Origin: Aphrocallistes beatrix | Taxonomy: Eukaryota; Porifera; Hexactinellida; Sceptrulophora; Aphrocallistidae | Assembly: GCA_963281255.1 (NCBI GenBank) | Contig: OY725497.1 | Coordinates: forward strand, 4,456,968 to 4,520,967 | Length of the DNA stretch: 64,000 nt | Reading direction: 5' to 3' | Shown: in pieces, positions 11,751-22,200 of the stretch | Layout of the letters: every line of letters starts with the position of its first letter | How positions within the stretch are numbered: the first letter of the stretch is position 1 | Program-made: the position numbers and the translations under genes | Notes under the pieces: model-generated | What the model was told of the DNA's origin: nothing | The model's database searches: none | The model's input: the letters and a program-made list of their open reading frames with translations, nothing else

Positions 11751-12240
11751 AAATAATTCATGCTGGAAATGTTCAATGTGTTTCTATTATTGTTCACATT
11801 GTGAAGTTGAAATCATAATTTTCAAGCTTCGCAATATTTTCCTTTTTTAATAACAAATTGCATTGTAGAGTCTGCAATTTCGACACACATTGATTGGATA
11901 AGAAATGTCGGATTATGGAGGAATTCCGGATATTATATGTTGCTGGGATCGAAATACGGAGGGGTTTGTTTCGAAGACAGAACTACTTGTCTAAATGAAG
12001 CTCAGTAAAGGCATGGTGTCTTGTCGTATGTACAGGTATCATAGAGGTATGCATGTGTGAATCGTGGTAAACGTCGCTGCTGATGAAGGCAAGTGTGTTT
12101 CAGTATACGCGTATGTATACGTAATTTCACAACACATTCCATTCCACCTTGATCATCCTGAATCAAATTAGATTGTATAGAATTTGACACCTCACTTGCG
12201 TCATTGGAATGAGGTGAGAAATTACAATATACGTATGCAT
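11751..12240. other. Spacer between arms B (left) and A (right)
   Basis: No gene is seen. The segment from about 12040 to 12240 is a degenerate direct repeat of the MFS upstream region that follows it (the motif TGTGAATCG then ATGAGGTGAGA recurs about 235 bp later), so the promoter side of the right MFS copy is partly duplicated in tandem. Confidence 0.5.
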
Positions 12241-14265
12241 TTAAAGCATGTTGAACTGTCCTGTACTGTCTGGCTATGGAGAGGTATGTCAAGTGTGAAT
12301 CGCTGTAGTTACGTCAATACTTACATGTATAAACAAATGTGATCTAAATAGCTGGGTCATATGTGTAGAATTCACTTCACATTCCACTCTGATATAACAC
12401 AACAAAATGTACAGAATGAGACACATCACTATCTTGCGTAATCGAAATGAGGTGAGACCTTACAAGTCTACTTGCGATCAACGGAATGAATAAATGAAGA
12501 TAAACACCTCAAAAGCTCACATTGTTCTAGAATCTAGTTAGTTAAATTCCAACTCAATATTCAGTTAACTGTAGAATGCCCAGTGGGGACACAGTGTCCC
12601 CGATCCCAGCTGTGCCATAAGTCACAATTGTGATTTATGGCGGAGCTCATCACTCACTGTCGCTATTTTACAGGTACGACGAATGACAACAACTCGTTAT
12701 GAGGGCAGCCGTAAGAACTCAACTCATCATTGGATGCATTATTTACACTGTTTCACAATTCGGATACATTTACGTGTTCCCAATCCTCCCAGACATCACT
12801 CAAGACTTTTTCCCACAACTCTCTGAGTCCGAGTTGGGCTTCAGACAAGGATATCTTGCTGGCATCTATTTCCTCGGGAATTTCTTTGGGGCGTTATTGT
12901 GGGGGAAAGTAGCTGACAGAATTGGAAGGAAGAGAGGGCTCATTTTGAGTACGAGTCTCTACTCCACTTGCATTGCAATATTCGGACTGAGTTTGTCATT
13001 TCCAATGGCTTTAACGATGCGCTTTCTGTGGGGACTTTTCAATGGCACTGATACAATTGTCAAAACGTTTGCAGCTGAGATCAGTGAGAACAACCGAGAT
13101 CTTGCACAGTCGATCTCTACCCTCGGCCTGACGGACGCAATGGGTCGACTTGTGGGTCCAACTATCAGTGCTTGGTTGAGCAGACCCGCTGACAAAGTGT
13201 CGTGGTTAGACAATGGGTTCTTACGTCGGTTCCCTTACTTCCTTCCTAGTATGGTGTGTGTGGTACTGGCGTTAGCGGCCATCCTCGTTTCTGCTGCACT
13301 GATGAAGGAGTCGATGAGGAAGAGAGATGTGGAATCGAGTGCGGCTGTAGAGAAGAAGAACAGACTGCTGGGAATGAAGGAGAGTGGAGAGAGCAGTGAC
13401 AGTGATGAAGATGAAGAGTTCCAGCCAACACCGGAGACCTTGAAACATTCAAGAAAATTCTTACAGCTATCCTCGTCTACAATATGTACTGCTTTATCGT
13501 GATCCAGTTGGATGAATTGATCTCTCTGATGTTGGTGACGTCACCTCGTAATGGTGGATTTTGTATGACTGAGAGTGGACTGGGATTTATTACTCTTTGT
13601 GTCTCTGTGCTCCAAATTCCTTGGGCAGTCATCATTAGCCCGTTTATCATCAGTCGTTTGGGTGTGAGAAGATCTCTAAGGTTGTTCATTGTTTTGTTTG
13701 CTATACTAGTATTTCTCCTTCCTCTCTGGAGTAGAAACCAAATTGTAGAGAATGCATTCACTAACATAATCATGTCTATCTCTAACAGTAACATCCATCG
13801 AAACACATCCACAATACGGTTGAATGGTACTCATTCTTTTCAAGTCCTTAATACGAGTAAGTTGGATAGTTTTTCTTACAACAGTTCGGGATTCAGCTTA
13901 GTCCGTTGTTATGGAGCAAAGTTAGGTATCACAGACATTCCTGTGAAAATATGGTTCATCTTCTTTGCTATATACATTCCTAGCGCCCTTTGCAGATTGA
14001 TGGTTTTCGCTACAGCAAATATGGCAGTTGCGAACTCTGCCAAGCGTGAAGATCGGGCCACAGTGAATGGAGTTAACCAATCAGGTGCTGCCATGATGCG
14101 ACTCATCGGTCCTATCTTTAGTGCGAATATTTATGCTTGGAGTATATCTATTGGCTACAAGTGGCCTATCGATGCTACGTTTATCTGGTCGCTAGGGTGT
14201 CTCCAACTCCTGGTACTGTTTGCCATTTCATTCCTCTACCCACCTCAAATAGAACACTCAAGAGA
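12241..14265 (+). repeat. Inverted-duplication arm A' (MFS copy 2 plus upstream region)
   Basis: Partner of 7782-9830. Nearly identical except for a MITE fragment at 12565, a 59-to-1-bp replacement near 13457, and a clearly more diverged stretch at about 13825-14075. Confidence 0.85.
12565..12606 (+). mobile_element. TTAA-type MITE, truncated copy 2
   Basis: TTAACTGTAGAATGCC followed by AGTGGGGACACAGTGTCCCCGA matches the left end of the element at 57465; the right part is missing. It is absent from the corresponding place in arm A, so it was gained, or was left by an imprecise excision, after the duplication. It lies about 95 bp upstream of the MFS start. Confidence 0.65.
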
Positions 14266-14275
14266 CCTTAGCTGA
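12699..14275 (+). pseudogene. MFS transporter copy 2, frameshifted
   Basis: Copy of the gene at 7782-9407. It is intact from the ATG at 12699 through helix 6 and the acidic loop. After TCAAGAAA (about 13457), 59 bases of copy 1 are replaced by one. The lost bases encode the segment leading into helix 7, and the net 58-bp loss shifts the frame, with a stop at 13500-13502. Past the break the original frame is open again (13484-14275) and the C-terminal half is otherwise complete, ending slightly differently. One patch (about 13825-14075) is much more diverged than its flanks. As it stands the gene gives only a six-helix fragment. An assembly error is possible, but the loss looks like a clean deletion. 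Confidence 0.8.
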
Positions 14276-14946
14276 AAATTAAAAAATTTCTAATTATTAT
14301 AACTTAACGCATTTTTTATTAGTTAAAAATAGCATTCCGTTTTATTTCAAGATGATTCGTTATTTATACAATCTAGAATTTATTATTAGTATATTACACT
14401 CAATTGTGGTGCATCTTATGCACTATTTATGCCAGTGGCGTAGCCACTTTGTAAGGTTTCCAATTGATGGAATGAATTGGGTTGACAATCTAAGGCCAAA
14501 TTAAAAACGCCTCAACGGCGTTAATTTTTTAAATATTCGGCACCAAAACCCCCAATAATCTCTCTTGGTCCCTAACAATCTCCCCCAAAATGCCTTTATT
14601 TTACAAAATAAACATCATTCTCCTCTAGATCCAAATTCAGTTGATATATTACAAACCTTAGTTGATCAATTGCAACGCCCTCAAACAGATTTTCCAATAA
14701 TTCAATCAATTTGGACAAACCAACAACCGAATATCCTAAAAAAGAAACACAATTATTTTAATTAACGATGATTAATACCCGATAGAACTTACTACCAGAT
14801 GAGTAGAGTCCGATAATAGCTTTTGCTTGAGTAAGGACTACTTGATGTAGAAAGAATGTAATATAATCTCCAACAACTCGAACTATAAATTCACAAATGA
14901 AAACAGTGAATACGAATAAGATCATAATAAGTGAGATTGGGTAGAG
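14276..14946. other. Region between MFS copy 2 and NHL copy 2, with a coding-like AT-rich fragment
   Basis: No certain gene. At 14565-14765 an open frame of 66 codons reads as plausible soluble protein (DPNSVDILQTLVDQLQ, FPIIQSIW) but has no good start context, is unlike its neighbours in base composition and I do not recognise it. A short hairpin AACGCC-TCAAC-GGCGTT followed by a T-run lies at 14508-14530. Arm B' homology starts at about 14770. Confidence 0.35.
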
Positions 14947-16266
14947 ATGACTCTGGAGACTAGAATTGAGCAGACACGTCGAGACATAGATCAGTACTAC
15001 ACCAGATTGATCGATACATTACAGGAAAGGAGGAAAGCCATGCTGGATGGGTTAGATACGTTAAGAAGTTGGTTGAAAGGTGTCCATCAGAAAATGGAGA
15101 AACTTGAACAAGCAGCTGTCCGTGCAAGGAATAATATCGCAATCCCGACTAGTGCAGTTGAAGAAACTGTAAACCAATTCAGAATGGAGATAGATAGACT
15201 GAACGGGTTAATACAAGCTCGAAATGTAGAGTTTGGGTGGGATAACCAGAGAGAACTTGAAGCTGCCAATATTGGTGTGTTAGTATTAGTAAACCGTCAA
15301 GATACAGTGGATATAATGAAGTTATGCATGCAGCATAGATTCGAAGTCCAATCATTCTGCAGTAAGGGAATAAAGGAAGGTGAATTACAATTAGCTGAAG
15401 GTGTCACTGTAGATCCTGTTAACGATAGGATCATTGTAGCTAATTACGGGAGTGATTCGATTGACATATTTTCGATGCGAGGTAAATTCATAAGTAGATT
15501 TCGAAACGATGAGTTGCAAGGACCAAATGGGATAACAAGTTTGGATGAAGAGATCTACGTTACCAACATGAGATCTCATTGTGTTACAGTTCACAGTTTT
15601 AGAACAGGAAACCTGCAACGTAAATTTGGAAGTGAAGGGAAAGGAGATCTTGAGTTCTCCAGTCCAGAAGGAATCGCCATAGATTCATCCCCACAAGAAG
15701 GATGTCTGCTCTATATTGCTGATCGAGATAATAACAGAGTGAAAGTTTTAAACGGAGACCTCAAATTTATCAGACATATAGGTAAGCTTGGTAGAAGTTA
15801 AAACTGAGAAATGCACATAGAAAGAGTTGTTATTTAAACATATATTGATTTGATAGGTTCTGGACAAGTTAAGCAGCCAAGAGACGTGAAAGTATTCCTA
15901 ACTGAGGTCTATGTATTAGATAGAGCAATGGACGCATGCATCAAAGTGTTCCACAGGGGAGGAGGTATCGTGAGACAGTTCCTAACACAAGGCATTGATA
16001 GAGATGTGCTGAATCCACGTTACTTCGAAGTGGACTACCACGGCAATCTACTGATTAGTGACAAGGGGAACTGTAATGTTTTAATTTACAAATCGAATGG
16101 AGAAAGAACAAGATTAGGAAGAAGAGGCGATGGAGTTGGAGCTTTCAGAAGGCCTACTGGCATAACCGTTAGTCTGGAAGGGAGAATAGTCGTGTTGGAC
16201 GGATTGAAAGATAGAAATATTATCCAGTTATTTGATGACCAAATCTTAAAACAATTGATGAACTAA
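14947..16266 (+). CDS. Coiled-coil NHL-repeat protein, copy 2
   Basis: Exons 14947-15781 and 15857-16266, phase-1 GT-AG intron of 75 bp, 414 residues. The architecture is the same as the copy at 10247 (N-terminal coiled coil, then NHL propeller) and both copies are intact. Differences are scattered substitutions (for example KLCMQ versus KLRMQ, KEGELQ versus YESELQ, and a changed last few residues). Retention of an open frame in both copies, in contrast to the MFS pair, suggests both may be expressed. Upstream sequence is shared for about 180 bp. Confidence 0.85.
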
Positions 16267-16734
16267 CAACTATATGGATTATATTAAAGTTAGATACATG
16301 GGAATTTATTTATTGGTGTTCGTTTATTACTAATACATTAGATTATAATTTGCACAAAAGGGACAAGAAAACATTATTTGAGCTTCGGTCTTATACTAAT
16401 GTACTATGGGGTCATGAGAGATGGAGTAGAGGATGAACAACAGTTTAGCCACCTTTACCATACATCCAGATATTCCGACTGAGCCTGCGTATGAACTGCT
16501 GAAGCAAGCTGTTTCTCAACCACGATTATACGACAACTTTTCCCAATAATATATTCAGAATAATACAAACGAGATTTAATAATCGAGGAAGCAACTACGA
16601 AGCGATAGAAAGTAGAGTAAATAAGTGACAATAGCTACGAAGTTTTTGAGGTTTGCAACTATTTTGTAGAGGATTAGTTGAGGAGCTAAATATTCGGTAG
16701 AAGACTAGTAACTAAGGTAGGTCGGGCCGTAGAT
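16267..16734. other. Intergenic, convergent 3' ends
   Basis: 468 bp between the NHL stop and the GATM stop. No gene or repeat recognised. Confidence 0.6.
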
Positions 16735-18753
16735 CTAGAAGTAAGATTCCAAGGTTCCATCTCTCAGCACATCCGTGGTCCAGCAGTGGAATCCCCCGCC
16801 GAACGAGTTCGCGTGACGAATGCTCACTTTGATACACTCGATACCCAAACTCTCGAACATCTTCTGAATCGGCACTTCGTCGGTCTCGACCACCGCACGG
16901 GTGGGAGAGAGCATCAACACGTTCATACTCAGCCACTTGGAGGACAGCCAGAGAGGGTGCGAGTCTGGGATGACAGGCTTGGGCGGGTGCACCACCTTCC
17001 AACCAGCTTTGGTGAACATCTCAATTTGGCCACAGGGTCTATCTGGGTTCGCCAACACAATTCCTGACAGAACAATAATTCATAAAAACGGTTAGAGCAG
17101 CGGTTCCCAAACTGGGGTGCACGGGACAAGGATTCGTCCTTATTGCAATGACAAGTCGGATCAATAGAGACTTAGGTGGGTCCTGGGGTGCACAAAATAG
17201 TTTTTAGGTGTCAGGGGGTGCACGAGGTAAAAGAGGTTGAGGACCACTGGATTAGAGTCTGCCCAATGAGATTCATTGCTGTTGCAAAGTAATTTCAACC
17301 CATTTCTTTACCTGGAGCAATCGTGTTGAAGGTTGCGTCGATGTGCATGGGGTTAGGGTCTTTGAAGGTTAGTATGTGGACACGGTAGTCACTGCCGATA
17401 TGCCTCCGCACCCATTCAATCCCGAAATAGTTTGTCACCTGGCTCCTCTGCACGAATATGTCTCTTCCGCAGCGAATGAAGTCCGCCGCATCAAATGTTG
17501 GCTCAAACTCCGTAGTTACGAACTTTCCCTGGAATGCGAGTTTGTGTCTTTCGGTGATATTCTGGATCGGATACTCGCTGTCGTACAGTTCTGAGCTCAG
17601 CATTGGTTTAGGCCCAGCAGACCATTTCGCACCTAAAATGCATCCCATTCAAGTACCATTGCTTCTCCATCTTCTCATCCATTACAACAGAAATAACATA
17701 CAGTGTATACTCGAAAATTATCTGAAATTTCCACAGTCATATCTGATAAACTCGATTACTAATTTTCAATGAGACAGATAATTCAGTTTCCCAAGTCGCT
17801 AATCCGAACTCCTAAAATTGACGAATTGTGGAAAACCTGAGCTACATTCCCGTAGGTGTGACATAGGGTGGGGAGGGGTGTTGGATTTGAGAATTTCTGC
17901 GCTACGTAACGTTTGAACGGCCACATAGAGTAATTCAATGTGTTTACCTTTGAGGAAATACTCCTTGATGAGAGGACGGTAGGCTCTGTGCTCCATGTAC
18001 CTAGACCGCCAGGCCATTGGCGACTCAATCAGTTCGTTTCCCACCACCAACAGGAAGTCTCTAGGCATAGCCGCGTAGAGACCGGAAGTAGAAAAGTCTG
18101 GAGTTTTGTAGACTTCACTGAAGTCGATTATCTCAGGCCTCCTCACCTTCACTCCTTCTCCACTCAGCACCTAGCAACATCCAATAAATGCGGAATGCAT
18201 TACTAACACTGTATCTAATTGGAGCACTCACTCTGCAAAACTCTTCTATCTCTTCCTGAGCCTTCTTGACGAAGTCGAGAGGAAAGGCCTTTCCGCCAAA
18301 TTCTTGAAAGAAGGGCCAGTTCCTATCATAACTGTTAGCTTTCACTTCAATCGAGAACTCGGGGACGCAAGCCCCCTCTACTCTACCCACAATCACTTCT
18401 TTCAGGGGGTCCCACTCGTTGTGGCTGGAGACGGGGCTGTCCTCAGGGGAGACGTCCAAGTGGAGAGGGTTAGGCCTGTAAGGGGGAGCCTGAGCTGACC
18501 ATTCCGCAGTCGCTTCCTCGATTTTATACTCATTTTGCGGTTGAACGCCAAAGCTGTGCTTCGGACCAGAAAGCGGAATATTTACACCCGTGTTATTTGC
18601 AGAATTGTTAGAAACTAGCCTAGGGAGTGAGAGCGCCCTGGCCAGTTCGCAGATCTTCGATGGTTCTCGCCCGCGACATCCTCCGCGGAATATACGAATG
18701 TGTAGCATTGAAAAAAACGAGTTTACAGAAACAGAAAAAAGCGCGCATAGCAA
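16735..18753 (-). CDS. GATM: Glycine amidinotransferase (AGAT), mitochondrial
   Basis: Transfers the amidino group of arginine to glycine, giving guanidinoacetate for creatine synthesis, on the mitochondrial inner membrane. Exons are 18753-18232, 18170-17948, 17632-17312 and 17063-16735, with phases 0, 1 and 1, giving 464 residues (human about 423). The active-site regions are present: [28 protein letters not shown] with the catalytic histidine, and [10 protein letters not shown] with the catalytic cysteine. The N-terminus is basic and Ser/Arg-rich after a second Met at 18708 ([10 protein letters not shown]), as expected for a mitochondrial presequence; either Met may be used. A 152-bp hAT-type MITE occupies intron 3. 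Confidence 0.95.
17098..17249. mobile_element. hAT-type MITE with 8-bp target duplication (152 bp)
   Basis: Ends CAGCGGTTCCCAAACTGGGG and its imperfect inverse GGTTGAGGACCACTG, the typical hAT/Charlie-like terminus. Flanks GGTTAGAG (17090-17097) and GATTAGAG (17250-17257) match at 7 of 8 positions. No ORF. It lies in the GATM intron 17064-17311. Confidence 0.8.
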
Positions 18754-19202
18754 AATTTATATGAGTGTGAGATGGGACTATTCGAATGTTCCAAATTAGA
18801 ATAATTGCAACTGCTATTTGTTAGCGATGTTTGCGCTATGCAACAGGAAGTACGTCATAAGCAATCGAGCTTGAGAAAAAGAATTCTCACAATTTTCTCG
18901 CTTTTCTGGAAACATTCGACTTAGAACTGCCCTTCCTTCAAATGACAGGTTAACTTTTTTCCCAAAATAGTTTTATTTTGCAATTTTCAAATTATGGGGT
19001 CTTTGGCATAATTTGACCAGTATTGCGAATTGGAATGGCAAACACAGTCTGCAACTTGTACTAAAGTCCAGTCTGCCAAAGCTGTATGTATGTATAGTTT
19101 GCAAAACACTTTAATTAGAAAGCAAGAAGAATATTCAAATACGTAATTGCTTTAATAACATAATTTTTCATAAAATACTTTGTGTAACAGGCTGAGTCGG
19201 AG
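18754..19202. other. Intergenic between GATM and MTMR14
   Basis: Upstream of GATM and downstream of MTMR14, both minus-strand. AT-rich; nothing recognised. Confidence 0.6.
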
Positions 19203-22200
19203 TTAGATTAGTTTTGAGAATTTTATACTCTTAGGTACAATGATTTTGTTGTAACTCTCTAAGAACAGAGCCCTCATTTCATCCAACTTTCCCTTTCTCG
19301 CTTCTAGTTTCTCTGGAAACTTAATTGCCTCTTTCTTCAGTCCACAATGCAATGAAAATTCACTTCCTGCTAAATACTGCAGGAAATCCATCCCGAAGAA
19401 GAAAATCTCTTCCGACTTGGCATTCCTTTCGTAGAGTTTATGTCCGAATAGTCTCCAATCATACGCGATGGTAAGGAACAGCATCTCCAGTGCGTTGAGG
19501 CTAGCATGCACTAGACCATCAGCCCACAAGCTGAGTCTCAAGAGAGATATGAACATAGGGGTCCTGTCCCACCCGGAAATGCAGTGCACGAGTGCTCCTC
19601 CTTCCAAGTATTCGAGTTGGTACAGGATGTAGCGGAGGTAGTGAGTGGTTAGCTCGAGGATACTCCAGTCTTGATAGTTCTGCCATTTCACGTCTAAACC
19701 GAGCGGCATTATGTCTAATGGGAGAGACAGGATTGCATCGACTTTTTCAGATTTCCAGTTAAATTTTATTTTGCCAGCATCGAGTTCTTTACTTTGGTAT
19801 CCGCGGAAGGACTCGCAGCCTGGATACGGCATACTGGCGACCTGGAATTCTCTGTACCTAATAGCCGAAGACTGATAACATACTGATCTGTAATATAGGT
19901 TGCTATGACTAAGTTCTCATCTATATATAATTAAAACTCAATTGTTGTGTTTGTTTGTACAGACGTCTGGAACAACTGACAAAGTTTAGAAACATGTATT
20001 GCCATCAATTTATATTTGTTCCCTGTGGAGTGGAGAAAATAAGGAAATTCTCATTTCAATCCTCTTCCCACAAAATAGCAATGTTGAGAACGAGAACAAA
20101 CTCGAATACGTAGTTTGCAAAAAAATAAAAATTGCAACAAAGGGAGGAGTTCTCATATTTTAAAAAAACTATAACTTGCCTTCGTTCCTTGTCCGCTTTC
20201 TCGCTGGATGCTACTGGCAGAAAGAACTTATGTTTCTTCTGTTCGTACATCAGGTCGCATACAAATTTTACTCTCAACGCTTTTAACAATTTAATGTCTT
20301 GACCTCGCACCCTGTCACACAGCTGATCTTCTCTCCCTAGCCTGCTCCTTTCTGGAATGTTCGACGCTCCATCTTCCTCGATCCCTTCCCCCCCTGTAGC
20401 GATCTTGTCCCACCCTGTCCGCCCGAACAGCTCCGCACAGACGGACAGGGTCGCACTTCTGCACAAGTTTTTGTTCTTGTAGATCAGGACCGGAACTGCG
20501 AATCTGCTCCTTGCACGTGCGAATCGAGCAGTCAGGAAGAGTTGATAGAGAGCGTTTGCGTTATTTACCGTTTTCTAAAGGAATTTATTCTAATACAGAC
20601 ATACATACTTTGTGTACTACGTACATACTTGTTTATTTGTCAAGAAATTTCAAGACAAATCTGAAATGAAATTAATCAAGTCCCAACGACTAATAATATG
20701 GAATATTCCACTTTCTTTCATGAATCTTTAATACGATATTAACATAGTATACGAAACATAGTTTCACACCTCTGGTTGGCTTTCTGGGCTGCACTCCCTG
20801 TCTGTTGACCGACATTTTGTGTTTTAGTTTATTTACAAAACCTGTGTTATAGCGAATAATATGCTGATACACTTACAGTCAGAGTCGCTGATTGTGAACC
20901 ACCAGGGGACCGAAAAATATGTTCATAATAGAGATACTTCATATTAAGCAAACTTGATTCAATACAAATCTTATCTAAAAAATGAAATTGAGACAAGGAG
21001 GTTAGTTCATAATAAACGAATGTTCATATTAAACGAATGTTCATAATAAGCGACCCTGACTGTATATGTATGTTTTCCTGGGTCTATGTAGTTACCTATC
21101 ATTCGAGAATGCACGAATTTAAAACCTAATTCTTTCCGCCACTTTTGGGTAGAAATGTCTCAACAAAGCGCGCGCATTTCTCGCGTTAGCCAGGCGAGTG
21201 TGCGGAGTGCGGCCTCCAGACACAGCTACAAAACCGTGTCTCACCACAGCGCCGTGGACGAGTCGCTATTCGGAGAGTCCTTCCGCGAGAAGAAGCTTCG
21301 CGAGAACAGAGAGACGAGAAGCAAGTCTGGGAGTCCCAAAGGCCTCGCCCTGTCTCCCCCCTCCCTCCACTCCCCCGGACCCATCGCCTCGACGCAAGGC
21401 CGACAGAGGCCGGAAGTCGTCCAGGTGGGAATACCTCGAAATTGAAGTTTCACGATTCTAGGTCTCCACTCATGCGTTGTGTATTCGCAGGTAATAACCA
21501 AGGATCTGATCCGCAAGATCCGCATCCCCAGACCGGAGGACCCTTCTGGAACGACGATCATCCTAGGCAAGGGACACCTGGAACGAATCGTGAGTCAGGC
21601 CGCAGTCGTGACCACGGACGACTTGGAAGTGGAGAAGGAGCAGCGAGAGACGAAGAGGAACGAGCAGCAGGACCAAGTGCAGAAACGGAAGAAGGAGTTC
21701 CAGGTTAGCAACCGCGGTCTGACTCAAATATTCATGTTTCATTCTATGGTTCCCTTATAAGGCAATCGAGCTGGCTCGCCGGACCAATGAGAAGTCTGAC
21801 TTGGACAAGGAAGCGGAGGACACGCGCGGAATGCTGATACAGCGGTCCAAGAACATGATGGAGGAGCAGGACGACGAAATAAAGAAACTGAACGAAGTGA
21901 TTCTGAACGCGAAATGCCACGCAATACGCGATGCGCAGCTCTCAGAGAAAGACATCTTGAAGGATGATATGGAGGAGGAAGAGAAGCGACTCGACACCAT
22001 GATGGAAGTTGACCGCCTTAAGGCCCTGCAGGAGTACGAGCGGAGGGAACAGGAGAGACACAGACAGAGGCTGCTGGGGGCCCAGGTAGTAAAGATGCAT
22101 AGTGACTATCTGTGGAATTGGAATGTACGATTTACTTGACGCGGATCCAGGTAATCCAGCAGCAGATCAAGGACCGAGAGCAAGACCGACTCCTCGAGTC

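Noticed and set aside
12002..12292. 96-codon minus-strand frame in the duplication spacer
   Set aside because: Lies in degenerate repeated promoter sequence, Cys/Tyr/His-rich and without domain character.
19918..20000. Another Helitron 5' end (TCTATATATAATTAAAACTC then GTTTGTTTGTAC)
   Set aside because: The start resembles the two elements at 1046 and 1893, but no matching 3' end was found and it lies in the small MTMR14 intron, so it was not listed as an element.
20690..20872. Alternative first exon of MTMR14 (MSVNRQGVQ...)
   Set aside because: The donor after it is phase 1, incompatible with the exon at 20574, and the true N-terminal signature is at 25797-26381.
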